The position numbers were made by a program, and so were the translations under genes. Shown here one piece after another: positions 35,777 through 42,409 of a stretch of 64,000 bases of DNA. The notes below the pieces were generated by a model. That model made no database searches, was not told the origin of the DNA, and saw only the letters and a program-made list of their open reading frames with translations. Each line of letters opens with the position of its first letter. The first letter of the stretch is position 1. This DNA is from Bradyrhizobium canariense (GTDB lineage Bacteria; Pseudomonadota; Alphaproteobacteria; Rhizobiales; Xanthobacteraceae), in NCBI RefSeq assembly GCF_018130465.1, contig NZ_JAFCKJ010000003.1, positions 62,001 through 126,000 on the forward strand, given 5' to 3'.

Positions 35777-35855
35777 TCGTCGTTGCGAGCGCAGCGAAGC
35801 AATCCGGAAATTTTCCGCGAGGATCGTCTGAATTGCTTCGCTACGCTCGCAAGGG
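35777..35855. repeat. Palindromic repeat, copy 1
   Basis: Arms of about 21 bases built on TTGCGAGCGCAGCGAAGCAA and TTGCTTCGCTACGCTCGCAA flank a short AT-richer loop. The same arm sequence occurs at 61534-61625, so this is a dispersed element. It lies in a 331-base gap without other features. Confidence 0.75.
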
Positions 35856-35955
35856 CGGGGTGTGAGCGCGCTCGTGCGACACGAGCCACGTAGCCGGACA
35901 AACGAAGCGACGTCCGGGATATCTGGCGCGACTTTCCGAGAAACGTCGTTTCAGC

Positions 35956-36183
35956 CTACCATCCGGCGCCGGCCCATCGCCTTCCGAACACGGGTGGCTT
36001 GGTCTTCACCGCTTCCCAGCCGAAGAAATGATGCTTGCCGGACCACGTGTGCACTGTGCCGCTGCAGATGCTGCACTTGAAGCTGCCGGAATGCGCTTCG
36101 GCGTGCTCCTCCCTTGTCGCGGTGTAGGTCATGCTGCAACCCGCGCAGGTGAATTCTTCGATCGTCCAGATGCTATTGGCCAT
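35956..36183 (-). CDS. Small zinc-ribbon protein
   Basis: A 75-residue product with CAGC near residue 12 and CSIC near 36, enough for one zinc site, then an aromatic tail (WSGKHHFFGWEAVK). ATG 36183 gives MANSIWTIEEFTCAGC; the upstream extension in the frame is Arg/Pro-rich and unlike protein. Similar short ribbons occur in many rhizobia. Function is unknown; a role in nucleic-acid or metal binding is possible. Confidence 0.65.
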   Translation of the reverse strand: MANSIWTIEEFTCAGCSMTYTATREEHAEAHSGSFKCSICSGTVHTWSGKHHFFGWEAVKTKPPVFGRRWAGAGW

Positions 36184-36441
36184 TGCACCGAAAGTGGTTG
36201 GGGGACCTCGACGGAAGCGTAGGTGCACGCCTTTGCAACGGCGTAAACCGGTCGGCCGAAATCCGGTTAATCGTTGTTAGCCAAACCGGCCTCCGGTCGC
36301 GGACCTTGCAGGCTTTTCCCGATATGTGCAGCGCCCGTCAGTCCAAGCTGCTCCGCCGACAGGTCCAAGCGCGTTCCCGATCCGGCAGTTAGATTTCACT
36401 CCGTCGCCTCGGTTTGAAGGCGCGTCTGTGGGGGTGAGATC

Positions 36442-37161
36442 ATGGGGAAGAAGCTGTTTTTGACGGCTGCGCTGTTGTCGCTGGCAACGCCGGCATTTGC
36501 CGCGGATATCATCGCGCCGGTGCCGGTGAAGGCTCAGGTACCGCCTCAAATCTTCACATGGACCGGTTTCTATATCGGTGCCCATGGCGGCGGCGCCTGG
36601 AGCAAGTGGAGCGGCATGGACCCGACCGATCCGTTAGCCGTCTGGAGCTCCGTCACGGCCAGCGGCGGTATGGTCGGCGGCCAGCTCGGCGGCAATTACC
36701 AGATCAGCAATTTCGTGGTGGGCCTCGAGGGCAGCGGCGCGTGGTCGAGCGTCACGGTCAACGCCGGTGGGCCCTTCGGCGGCGGTGCCGGCTTCGCCTT
36801 GACGCTGAAGAACGACTACATCGCGACGGTTGCCGGACGCTTCGGCGTCGCCTTCGACCGCGTGCTGCTCTACGCCAAGGGCGGCGCGGCCTTCACGCGC
36901 GACAGGTACAGCGCCAATAACGGCCTTGCCGCCGCGCTCGCCGGCTCGGCCTCGGGCAGCTTCAACCGCACCGGCTGGCTCGCCGGCGGCGGCGTGGAAT
37001 GGATGTTCCTGCCGAACTGGTCGGTGAAGGCCGAGTACAATTACATGGGTTTCGGTGCGATCACGGAGCAGCCGGTGACGACGGGCAATCTGGTGGCCAC
37101 GCCGGCCAACGTGAAGCTGAACATCCAGACCGGCACGGTCGGCGTGAATTACCACTTCTAG
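36442..37161 (+). CDS. Outer-membrane beta-barrel protein (Omp25/Omp31-type)
   Basis: A 239-residue barrel with a signal peptide (MGKKLFLTAALLSLATPAFA, cut before ADII). It then has WTGFYIGAHGGGAW near residue 39 and a C-terminal closing strand GTVGVNYHF. It belongs to the same family as the barrel beside uvrA but differs in loops and lacks the VVAKY tail. A good ribosome site (GGGGGTGAG) lies a few bases before the ATG. The surface loops, rich in Asn/Gly/Ala, are the most variable part. Confidence 0.88.
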   Translation: MGKKLFLTAALLSLATPAFAADIIAPVPVKAQVPPQIFTWTGFYIGAHGGGAWSKWSGMDPTDPLAVWSSVTASGGMVGGQLGGNYQISNFVVGLEGSGAWSSVTVNAGGPFGGGAGFALTLKNDYIATVAGRFGVAFDRVLLYAKGGAAFTRDRYSANNGLAAALAGSASGSFNRTGWLAGGGVEWMFLPNWSVKAEYNYMGFGAITEQPVTTGNLVATPANVKLNIQTGTVGVNYHF

Positions 37162-37293
37162 CAGCGCCGGCGTCGCCGCAAGATCAATCGCCGGGCTTGG
37201 GCTGGCCCCGTCGTCTTGACGCCGGGTGCGCGGGTGGCAATAACGCTGGGCCGCGCAAGTGCCGGAACCCGCGTCAATGCCGCAAGGAAAGCC

Positions 37294-38403
37294 GTGCCCG
37301 TGAAAAGTCTCCGTCAGCTCCTGACGGGCGAGGACATCATCCAGCTCGTGATCCGGGTCGGCCTGCTCGGCCTGCTGATCATCTGGACCTTCCTGATCAT
37401 CCGCCCCTTCGTGCCGATCCTTGCCTGGAGCGGCGTGCTCGCGGTCGCGTTCTACCCGGCCTTCAGCTGGGTCGCCAAGATGCTCGGTGGGCGGCCCAAG
37501 ACCGCTGCGGCGATCCTGACCCTGATCACGCTCGGCATCGTCATCGGCCCGGCGACCTGGCTCGGCATCAGCGCCGTGGACGGCGTGCGCGAGCTGGCGC
37601 GCCAGCTCGGCACCGGCGACCTCGCGCTTCAGTCGGCGCCGGAGCAGCTCAAATCGTGGCCGCTCATTGGTCCCTGGCTCTATGACCTCTGGGAGCAGGC
37701 CTACAACAACATCCGCGCTGTGCTGCGCGAGGTGGCGCCCTATCTCCAGCCACTGGCGGGACCGATGCTGTCGCTCGCGGGCGATGCCGGCGTCGGCACG
37801 CTCCAGTTCCTGGTCTCGGTGTTCGTGGCCGGCTTCCTGTTTCCGCACGGGCCGAGGCTGGTTGCGGCCGGCCGCGGTTTCCTGTTTCGCATCGTGCCCG
37901 AACAGAGCGAGCATTTCCTGGGGCTCGCAGGCGCGACCATCCGCGCCGTGGCGCAGGGCGTGATCGGCGTCGCGATCGTGCAGGCGCTGCTCGCCGGCAT
38001 TGGCTTCAAGCTCGCCGCCGTGCCGAGCGCAGGCCTGCTCGCCTTCATCGTGCTGCTGCTCTCGATCGTGCAGATCGGCGCCTTCCTGGTGCTGCTGCCG
38101 GTGATAATCTGGATCTGGACCGCCAAGGACGTCACCACCGCGCTGCTGCTCACCGTGTTTCTCGTCCTCGTTGGCTTCCTCGACACCATGTTGAAGCCGC
38201 TCGTGATGGGGCGCGGCCTGACCACGCCCACCATCGTCATCTTCGTCGGTGTGATCGGCGGCACGCTCGCCCACGGCATCGTCGGCCTGTTCATCGGGCC
38301 GATCATCCTGTCGGTGGCCTGGGAGATGATGATGGCCTGGATCAGGACGGAGGACCGGGCAGAGGCGGGGTCAAGGGCAGGGACATCGGCGGGCGAGGCC
38401 TGA
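37294..38403 (+). CDS. AI-2E family membrane transporter
   Basis: A 369-residue inner-membrane protein with about eight helices in the 2+2+4 arrangement of the AI-2E/PerM family. The family is named after AI-2 export, but members also move Na+ or other solutes, so the substrate is unknown. Conserved features include FVPILAWSGVLAVAFYP near residue 40 and the C-terminal PLVMGRGLTTPTIVIFVGVI. GTG 37294 is chosen since AGGA lies five bases upstream; the frame opens earlier at TTG 37216. A C-terminal Glu/Ala tail is cytosolic. Confidence 0.82.
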   Translation: MPVKSLRQLLTGEDIIQLVIRVGLLGLLIIWTFLIIRPFVPILAWSGVLAVAFYPAFSWVAKMLGGRPKTAAAILTLITLGIVIGPATWLGISAVDGVRELARQLGTGDLALQSAPEQLKSWPLIGPWLYDLWEQAYNNIRAVLREVAPYLQPLAGPMLSLAGDAGVGTLQFLVSVFVAGFLFPHGPRLVAAGRGFLFRIVPEQSEHFLGLAGATIRAVAQGVIGVAIVQALLAGIGFKLAAVPSAGLLAFIVLLLSIVQIGAFLVLLPVIIWIWTAKDVTTALLLTVFLVLVGFLDTMLKPLVMGRGLTTPTIVIFVGVIGGTLAHGIVGLFIGPIILSVAWEMMMAWIRTEDRAEAGSRAGTSAGEA

Positions 38404-38486
38404 TCTCCCGCCTCGAACGGCGAGATCGGCCTGCCGTGTTCCACCGGAACTAACGGCCTTGCCGCCTGTGATCAAGATGCGTCCCG

Positions 38487-38512
38487 AACTTGTCTATTCG
38501 ACTAGACAAGTT
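38487..38512. promoter_or_regulatory. Perfect 26-bp palindrome upstream of the Nudix gene
   Basis: Arms AACTTGTCTA and TAGACAAGTT, identical after inversion, with a 6-base centre TTCGAC. It lies 36 bases before the Nudix ATG and overlaps where a promoter should be. The form is that of GntR/HutC-type operators; no regulator gene is adjacent. The outer AACTTGT / ACAAGTT also appears in the palindrome before glmS. Confidence 0.6.
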
Positions 38513-38547
38513 ACCATTGGGTCGATTCTATTTCGATCACGGCGGAA

Positions 38548-38943
38548 ATGGCGAAGTCTTCCAAGCTGGTTGCCGCCAAGCGCGGCAAGGTATTGTTGGT
38601 CAGACGCCGGTCGGACGGCCTGTGGATGTTCCCGGGCGGCCGCAAGCGCGCGCGCGAGTCCGACAAGGACTGCCTGCGGCGGGAAATCAAGGAAGAGCTG
38701 CCCAAGCTGAAGCTCGGCCGGATCAGCCTCTGGAAGGAAGTGACGACGAGGAACAAGCGCTCCGGCCGCAAGATGAGCGACGCGATCTTCATCGCCAAGG
38801 GCGCCAAAGGCAGGCTCGCGATCGGCGACAAGAACGAGATCGACCGCGCCGTCTGGCAGAAGCCGCGCGGCATCCGCCTGACGCCGACCTCGCGCTATAT
38901 CCGCGACCGCCTGTTTCCGCGGAAGTCGCGGCGGCGCGGGTGA
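38548..38943 (+). CDS. Nudix hydrolase
   Basis: A 131-residue enzyme of the Nudix fold, which cleaves nucleoside diphosphates linked to another group. The Nudix box is GRKRARE followed by seven residues and REIKEEL, matching G-x5-E-x7-REUxEExGU except that Pro replaces the final Gly. The chain is very basic at both ends (KSSKLVAAKRGK and RKSRRRG), hinting at contact with nucleic acid or phospholipid. The substrate is not predictable. The ATG at 38548 lies 36 bases after the perfect palindrome. Confidence 0.85.
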   Translation: MAKSSKLVAAKRGKVLLVRRRSDGLWMFPGGRKRARESDKDCLRREIKEELPKLKLGRISLWKEVTTRNKRSGRKMSDAIFIAKGAKGRLAIGDKNEIDRAVWQKPRGIRLTPTSRYIRDRLFPRKSRRRG

Positions 38944-38944
38944 G

Positions 38945-39232
38945 CTAGTCCTCGTCCTCCGACGACTGCTGCGTCCGTCCGATGTGGGACCGCGAAAAAT
39001 TGGCACCCGCTTGCGGCGCGGCTACCCTGGCCATTTCGGTCTCGCGCTGCTCCTTGCGGGCCCTGCGCGCGCGCTTCATGGCCTGCTTGACCTGAGGGTT
39101 CGGCGAGTCCTCCGCGAAGAACAGCACCACCTCGCAGCTCGGACATTGCCTGGTATAGCCGTCCTGCAACCGTCCGGCGCGGTCGCGGAATACGGTCTTG
39201 CAGCGCGTGCACTGAATCTGGACGAAACTCAT
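38945..39232 (-). CDS. Zinc-ribbon protein with basic helical tail
   Basis: A 95-residue product. CTRC near residue 9 and CPSC near 31 form an MJ0042-like zinc ribbon (VQIQCTRCKTVFR ... YTRQCPSCEVVLFFAED). A helix rich in Arg and Lys (QAMKRARRARKEQRETEMAR) follows, suggesting RNA or DNA binding. ATG 39232 is preferred over the GTG at 39238. It is convergent with the Nudix gene, with only one base between stop codons. Confidence 0.65.
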   Translation of the reverse strand: MSFVQIQCTRCKTVFRDRAGRLQDGYTRQCPSCEVVLFFAEDSPNPQVKQAMKRARRARKEQRETEMARVAAPQAGANFSRSHIGRTQQSSEDED

Positions 39233-39279
39233 GCGCACTCGACAATGACTGATGGAAATGGATCGTCAGGTGATCCCAA

Positions 39280-39513
39280 ATGTCTGAAGAAAGCTTGAAT
39301 GCGTCCGGGACTTCACCGGCAGGGACTTCGAGGGCAGGGACTTCAAAGGAAGATCCTGCCTCTGCCGCCGCGAATGCGCTGGCGGTGCTCGCAAAAACCC
39401 GCACGGCCAAGCGTCATCGGTCCGTCGTGACAGGCGGCAGGCTGAGGTCGTCAAACCGCTTGATCTGCCGCTATTGCTTGGCCGCTATCGTGTCCAGGCA
39501 ATGGTTGAGATAG
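39280..39513 (+). CDS. Possible small protein with GTSxx repeats
   Basis: A 77-residue frame that begins MSEESLNASGTSPA and contains the pentapeptide GTSxx three times in a row (15-base DNA units, 39307-39351). A Lys/Arg-rich stretch (KTRTAKRHRS) comes next. A good ribosome site AGGTGA lies six bases before the ATG. It runs 43 bases into the convergent gene that ends at 39471, so the last residues may not be under selection. It could instead be non-coding; coding is moderately supported. Confidence 0.4.
   Translation: MSEESLNASGTSPAGTSRAGTSKEDPASAAANALAVLAKTRTAKRHRSVVTGGRLRSSNRLICRYCLAAIVSRQWLR
39307..39351 (+). repeat. Three tandem 15-base units
   Basis: GGGACTTCACCGGCA, GGGACTTCGAGGGCA and GGGACTTCAAAGGAA follow head to tail, in phase with the GTSxx codons of the small frame. 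Confidence 0.8.
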
Positions 39514-39710
39514 ACGGTGCGATCCCTGGGCAGCACCTTCTCGAGATCGGCCTTCAGCGCGCATTCGCGCTGCCGCATCTGCTCGGCCCGTCGCTTCTCG
39601 GCCGCCTCGCGATATTCGGGAGCAACCTTGTTGGGATCGACCAGGGCCTGCGAGCGGGCGGGAGCCGTCACGGCGAGAGCAATGGCGGTGATGATAATGA
39701 GCCGTTTCAA
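39471..39710 (-). CDS. Small exported protein
   Basis: A 79-residue product. TTG 39710 is chosen as start because GGAGG (39716-39720) lies five bases upstream and the resulting chain begins with a signal peptide (KRLIIITAIALAVTAPARS). The mature part is a charged helix (YREAAEKRRAEQMRQRECAL) with two Cys that could pair (ECAL and NHCL). The frame is open to 39767, but that would bury the signal. Function is unknown. Confidence 0.6.
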   Translation of the reverse strand: MKRLIIITAIALAVTAPARSQALVDPNKVAPEYREAAEKRRAEQMRQRECALKADLEKVLPRDRTVYLNHCLDTIAAKQ

Positions 39711-39866
39711 ATGAGCCTCCGTAAAAGGCTCATTATAGAACTCGGGCAGCGATGGCTCAAACGGCAAGTTCGGTGAGACGACCGATAGCGCAGCCTGTCC
39801 GCGCAGGGTCGCTAGCGGCTGGTGGAGTTGATTTCAACTACCTGAAGTTGGGACTGGTGAAGTCCG

Positions 39867-40109
39867 TCACTTCGGGACGTGGTCGATCTTGTGCCCGAGA
39901 TGCCCGGTGTCGTGATCGCGACGCAGCTGGCTCAGCGACGTCTCGTTCAACTGGTGCAAGACCTCGTTGAGTTCAGTCGCATCCGGATAACCGGCGGCAA
40001 AACCCTTGCCGTAGATCTTGCGCAACGTGCCGACCAACGTGTTGCCGTGCTTCTTGCTGATGGCGCCATCCTTGTCCCGGTGGCGACCATCCAGGCCCGA
40101 TTCCTTCAT
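39867..40109 (-). CDS. Small conserved hypothetical protein
   Basis: An 80-residue, charged soluble protein beginning MKESGLDGRHRDKDGAISKK and ending with His/Lys residues. Central pattern GNTLVGTLRKIYGKGFAAGY then TSLSQLRRDHDTGHL. Close relatives are common in Bradyrhizobium as unannotated small proteins. A GGGAGA site lies six bases before the ATG at 40109, which is preferred over the frame's earlier start. Function is unknown. Confidence 0.62.
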   Translation of the reverse strand: MKESGLDGRHRDKDGAISKKHGNTLVGTLRKIYGKGFAAGYPDATELNEVLHQLNETSLSQLRRDHDTGHLGHKIDHVPK

Positions 40110-40310
40110 GTGCTTCTCCCTGAGCGGCGTCTGCGCGCCTGGAGAGAGCGTGCTCCCAAACGAGTTGATTGGCAACGGCAGGGCGCGCGGCAGTTGAGCA
40201 TCGTCAAGGTGTGGAAAGATCGGCCGGGCCGTGTGAAGCGGCTCACAAGCGATGGTCGGGACCGCTGCTATGAAGACCTCATTGCCTTACCGATTGATAG
40301 TTTGAAAACG

Positions 40311-40340
40311 CCCCGGCGCTCCACCAGGTGCCGGGGTTTT
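40311..40340. terminator. Bidirectional intrinsic terminator
   Basis: CCCCGGC and GCCGGGG (7 bp), flanked by AAAA and TTTT that extend the pairing. It lies behind the minus-strand gene at 40425-40595. The rest of the gap 40110-40424 shows no gene. Confidence 0.7.
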
Positions 40341-40424
40341 CACGTCGATCACTGCCACGGCCAGGGCGCGCGATCGGATGGGGGGCTATCTGAAAAGCCG
40401 AAGGCAAGGCGACTAACAAGGCGA

Positions 40425-40595
40425 CTACGCGGCTTGCTCCTCAAACGAGGTGTATACCCGGCCACCTGGATCAACCACCCGAACGTCCCAGCACCCGTCC
40501 GCGATCAGCTCTTTGGCTTTCTTGAGGGCGGCGGCGAGTGACAGCCGCTTGAGACTGACCACGCCTGCCGTGTCGAAACCGTTGATTTCAAACAT
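40425..40595 (-). CDS. Small hypothetical protein
   Basis: A 56-residue product beginning MFEINGFDTAGVVSLKRLSL; the helix AAALKKAKELIADG is followed by WDVRVVDPGGRVYTSFEEQ. Strand-helix-strand order suggests a compact fold. GGAGGAG lies just before the ATG at 40595. A longer upstream frame exists but reads poorly. A terminator follows 85 bases on. Function is unknown. Confidence 0.6.
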   Translation of the reverse strand: MFEINGFDTAGVVSLKRLSLAAALKKAKELIADGCWDVRVVDPGGRVYTSFEEQAA

Positions 40596-41091
40596 GCCGC
40601 TCCTCCTGTTTTGTCGAATCCTACACTTTTTGAGCGGGTTGTCTCCCGGCTTTTGAGACAGGGGATGCCCGGCGCACGATCGGGCACTGGCTAAAAACGC
40701 GAAAACAACCTCATGCACAGTAGCTAAGTCCTGCTGGCACAACGTTTTCTTTTTGGCGCAAGGCCGTCTTGCATCCGGCGGAGACGCCGTTTGACCCGTC
40801 GGGCAAAACAGGGGTATTCTGCCAACTTCGGAAAATCCGCTTCGGGGCAAAGTGGCTTCCCGGAATCATGGAGAGCCGCGGTTGCCCCCCGGCATGCGAG
40901 TCATATCCGTCGCACAGACCCCGTAGTCGGCCGGGGTGGCGGGGCCTGCGGCAGGCCGCGGCCGCTAACGTGGAATTAAGCTGAAAAGCTCACAATTTTA
41001 AGCAGTTGTAGATGGGTGCTGCGTAGAGGAGCCGTCGCGAGGACGTTCCGGCGACGGCTTCCTGTTGCTCGCTCATTTTGGGGTCAATGCC
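40596..41091. other. Gene-poor gap before the coiled-coil membrane protein
   Basis: No supported gene. An 8-bp perfect hairpin (GCCGTCGC / GCGACGGC, 41031-41058) lies 34 bases before the next ATG and could regulate it. Confidence 0.45.
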
Positions 41092-41754
41092 ATGACCGCG
41101 ACTTTCGAAACGCAAGGCCTCGTCGAACAATTCGACCCCGCAGCACTCGCGCTCGCAGCTGCAGCACCCGAACCCGCAGCCTCGGAAGCTCCGGCACCGC
41201 TCGAGCGGTCCAGCCGGAAATCGGTCCTGGCCTTGTCGGTGTGCGCCCTGGCCATCAATGGCGCGGCGGCCATCTACACATTGCCGTCTGATTTTTCGTC
41301 GCTGAGTGTCGGCAGTCTGGCCGAACTGCTTCCGCGCCGGGAAGGGTCCGCACCAAAACCGGATCCTGTTATGGCTGCCCTGAAGGATATTCAGTCGGCC
41401 CAGCAGCAACACGCGGCCTCGCTGCAGGAGAACAACCAAGCATTGCAGCAAAATGCGGCTCGAGGGCAGCAGGATTCAACGTTGCTCCTTTCTCTGCGCC
41501 AGAGCATCACGGACGAACGGGTCGATGTGAAGAAGGTATCTTCGCAGCTGTCCACGCTGATCGCGAAGATCGACACGCTGCAAAACACAATGATGTCGGA
41601 CGTCACGTCGTCCATTCGAAGAGCGCACGCTCGCTACGGACTGTCCGCAGCGATGCGCAAACGGATCGCGCGGCAGTCGAAATCTATCGGGCCCGTTTCG
41701 GTTGGAGGAGCTCCGCTGAGCGTGCCTGCTACAATTTCAGCCCCGGAAAGCTGA
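41092..41754 (+). CDS. Single-span membrane protein with coiled coil
   Basis: A 220-residue product. An Ala/Glu/Pro-rich cytosolic start (residues 1-40) leads to one membrane helix (VLALSVCALAINGAAAIYTL, about 44-63). A long Gln/Ala-rich region then has heptad spacing (SAQQQHAASLQENNQALQQN and onward, about 100-165), and the tail is basic (RRAHARYGLSAAMRKRIARQ). It probably forms an oligomer at the inner membrane. The earlier in-frame start at 41065 adds nine weak residues. No family is recognised. Confidence 0.6.
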   Translation: MTATFETQGLVEQFDPAALALAAAAPEPAASEAPAPLERSSRKSVLALSVCALAINGAAAIYTLPSDFSSLSVGSLAELLPRREGSAPKPDPVMAALKDIQSAQQQHAASLQENNQALQQNAARGQQDSTLLLSLRQSITDERVDVKKVSSQLSTLIAKIDTLQNTMMSDVTSSIRRAHARYGLSAAMRKRIARQSKSIGPVSVGGAPLSVPATISAPES

Positions 41755-41878
41755 AGGTAGGTCAAGCCAGTCACTTGGGGTTGTGCGCGCGCCAGTGCAC
41801 TGTCGCGCAATTCCGCCGCTCATGCTGGCGGGCCGCTGATGAGGGCCCTCCGCAGTTCCCGGGACGAATGACGCGACG

Positions 41879-42163
41879 CTAGTAGCGTGGGTAATAGCCC
41901 GGCGCGTACCTTGGATCGCCATACCTCTGAGATCGATAGTAGCCATAGCCCCGCGGAGGTTCGTCAGGAATTGGCCTGGCGTAGACGCCGGGCGCCTTGT
42001 ACGCGTTGGGATAGCAACGGCCGTTGGAGTAGTTGAAGTCATATCCGTGCGGACAGCCGCCTTCTGGACTGCCGCGAAACTGGACCTGTTGAAGCGGGGC
42101 TGGCTGGGGAGCGGCCACGCCAACCTGGAGAGCGAGGGCCGCACCGGCGATAGCTGCAAGCAT
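41879..42163 (-). CDS. Small exported Tyr/Pro/Gly-rich protein
   Basis: A 94-residue product with a signal peptide (LAAIAGAALALQVGVAA) and a CPHGYDFNYSNGRCYPN segment whose two Cys likely pair. The tail GYGYYRSQRYGDPRYAPGYY is low in complexity. GGGAGGAC precedes the ATG at 42163 by about six bases. The same segment type recurs in small Bradyrhizobium envelope proteins. Function is unknown. A 26-base tandem duplication covers its ribosome-site region. Confidence 0.6.
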   Translation of the reverse strand: MLAAIAGAALALQVGVAAPQPAPLQQVQFRGSPEGGCPHGYDFNYSNGRCYPNAYKAPGVYARPIPDEPPRGYGYYRSQRYGDPRYAPGYYPRY

Positions 42164-42168
42164 TTCTA

Positions 42169-42221
42169 TGTCCTCCCTAAGGGCGCCACAGTCAGGTCCT
42201 CCCTTTAAGCGCCACAGCCAG
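42169..42221. repeat. Imperfect tandem duplication of about 26 bases
   Basis: Two adjacent copies share GTCCTCCCT then ...GCGCCACAG..CAG. The copy nearer the gene carries the ribosome site of the small exported protein; the other is an upstream spare. Confidence 0.6.
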
Positions 42222-42409
42222 ACCATACGCTTGAACCGCGTAATTCAACCTGAACGTGGCATTCATCGATCGTTCACAGTGGGATGCCGTTCACTCCAGA
42301 ACCTCGTACTCGAAGGCGACGCCGCGACGACCTTGAGGTGATCAGAATCCATCTCAGTCCCGTTGATGTGGCCCAGCTAAACACGTTACCATTGCTCAAG
42401 TTCCCGCAG

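Noticed and set aside
33987-35831. 614-codon + strand frame across acetoacetyl-CoA synthetase
   Set aside because: Antisense shadow with Arg/Ala/Glu-rich sequence; the minus-strand enzyme has all family motifs.
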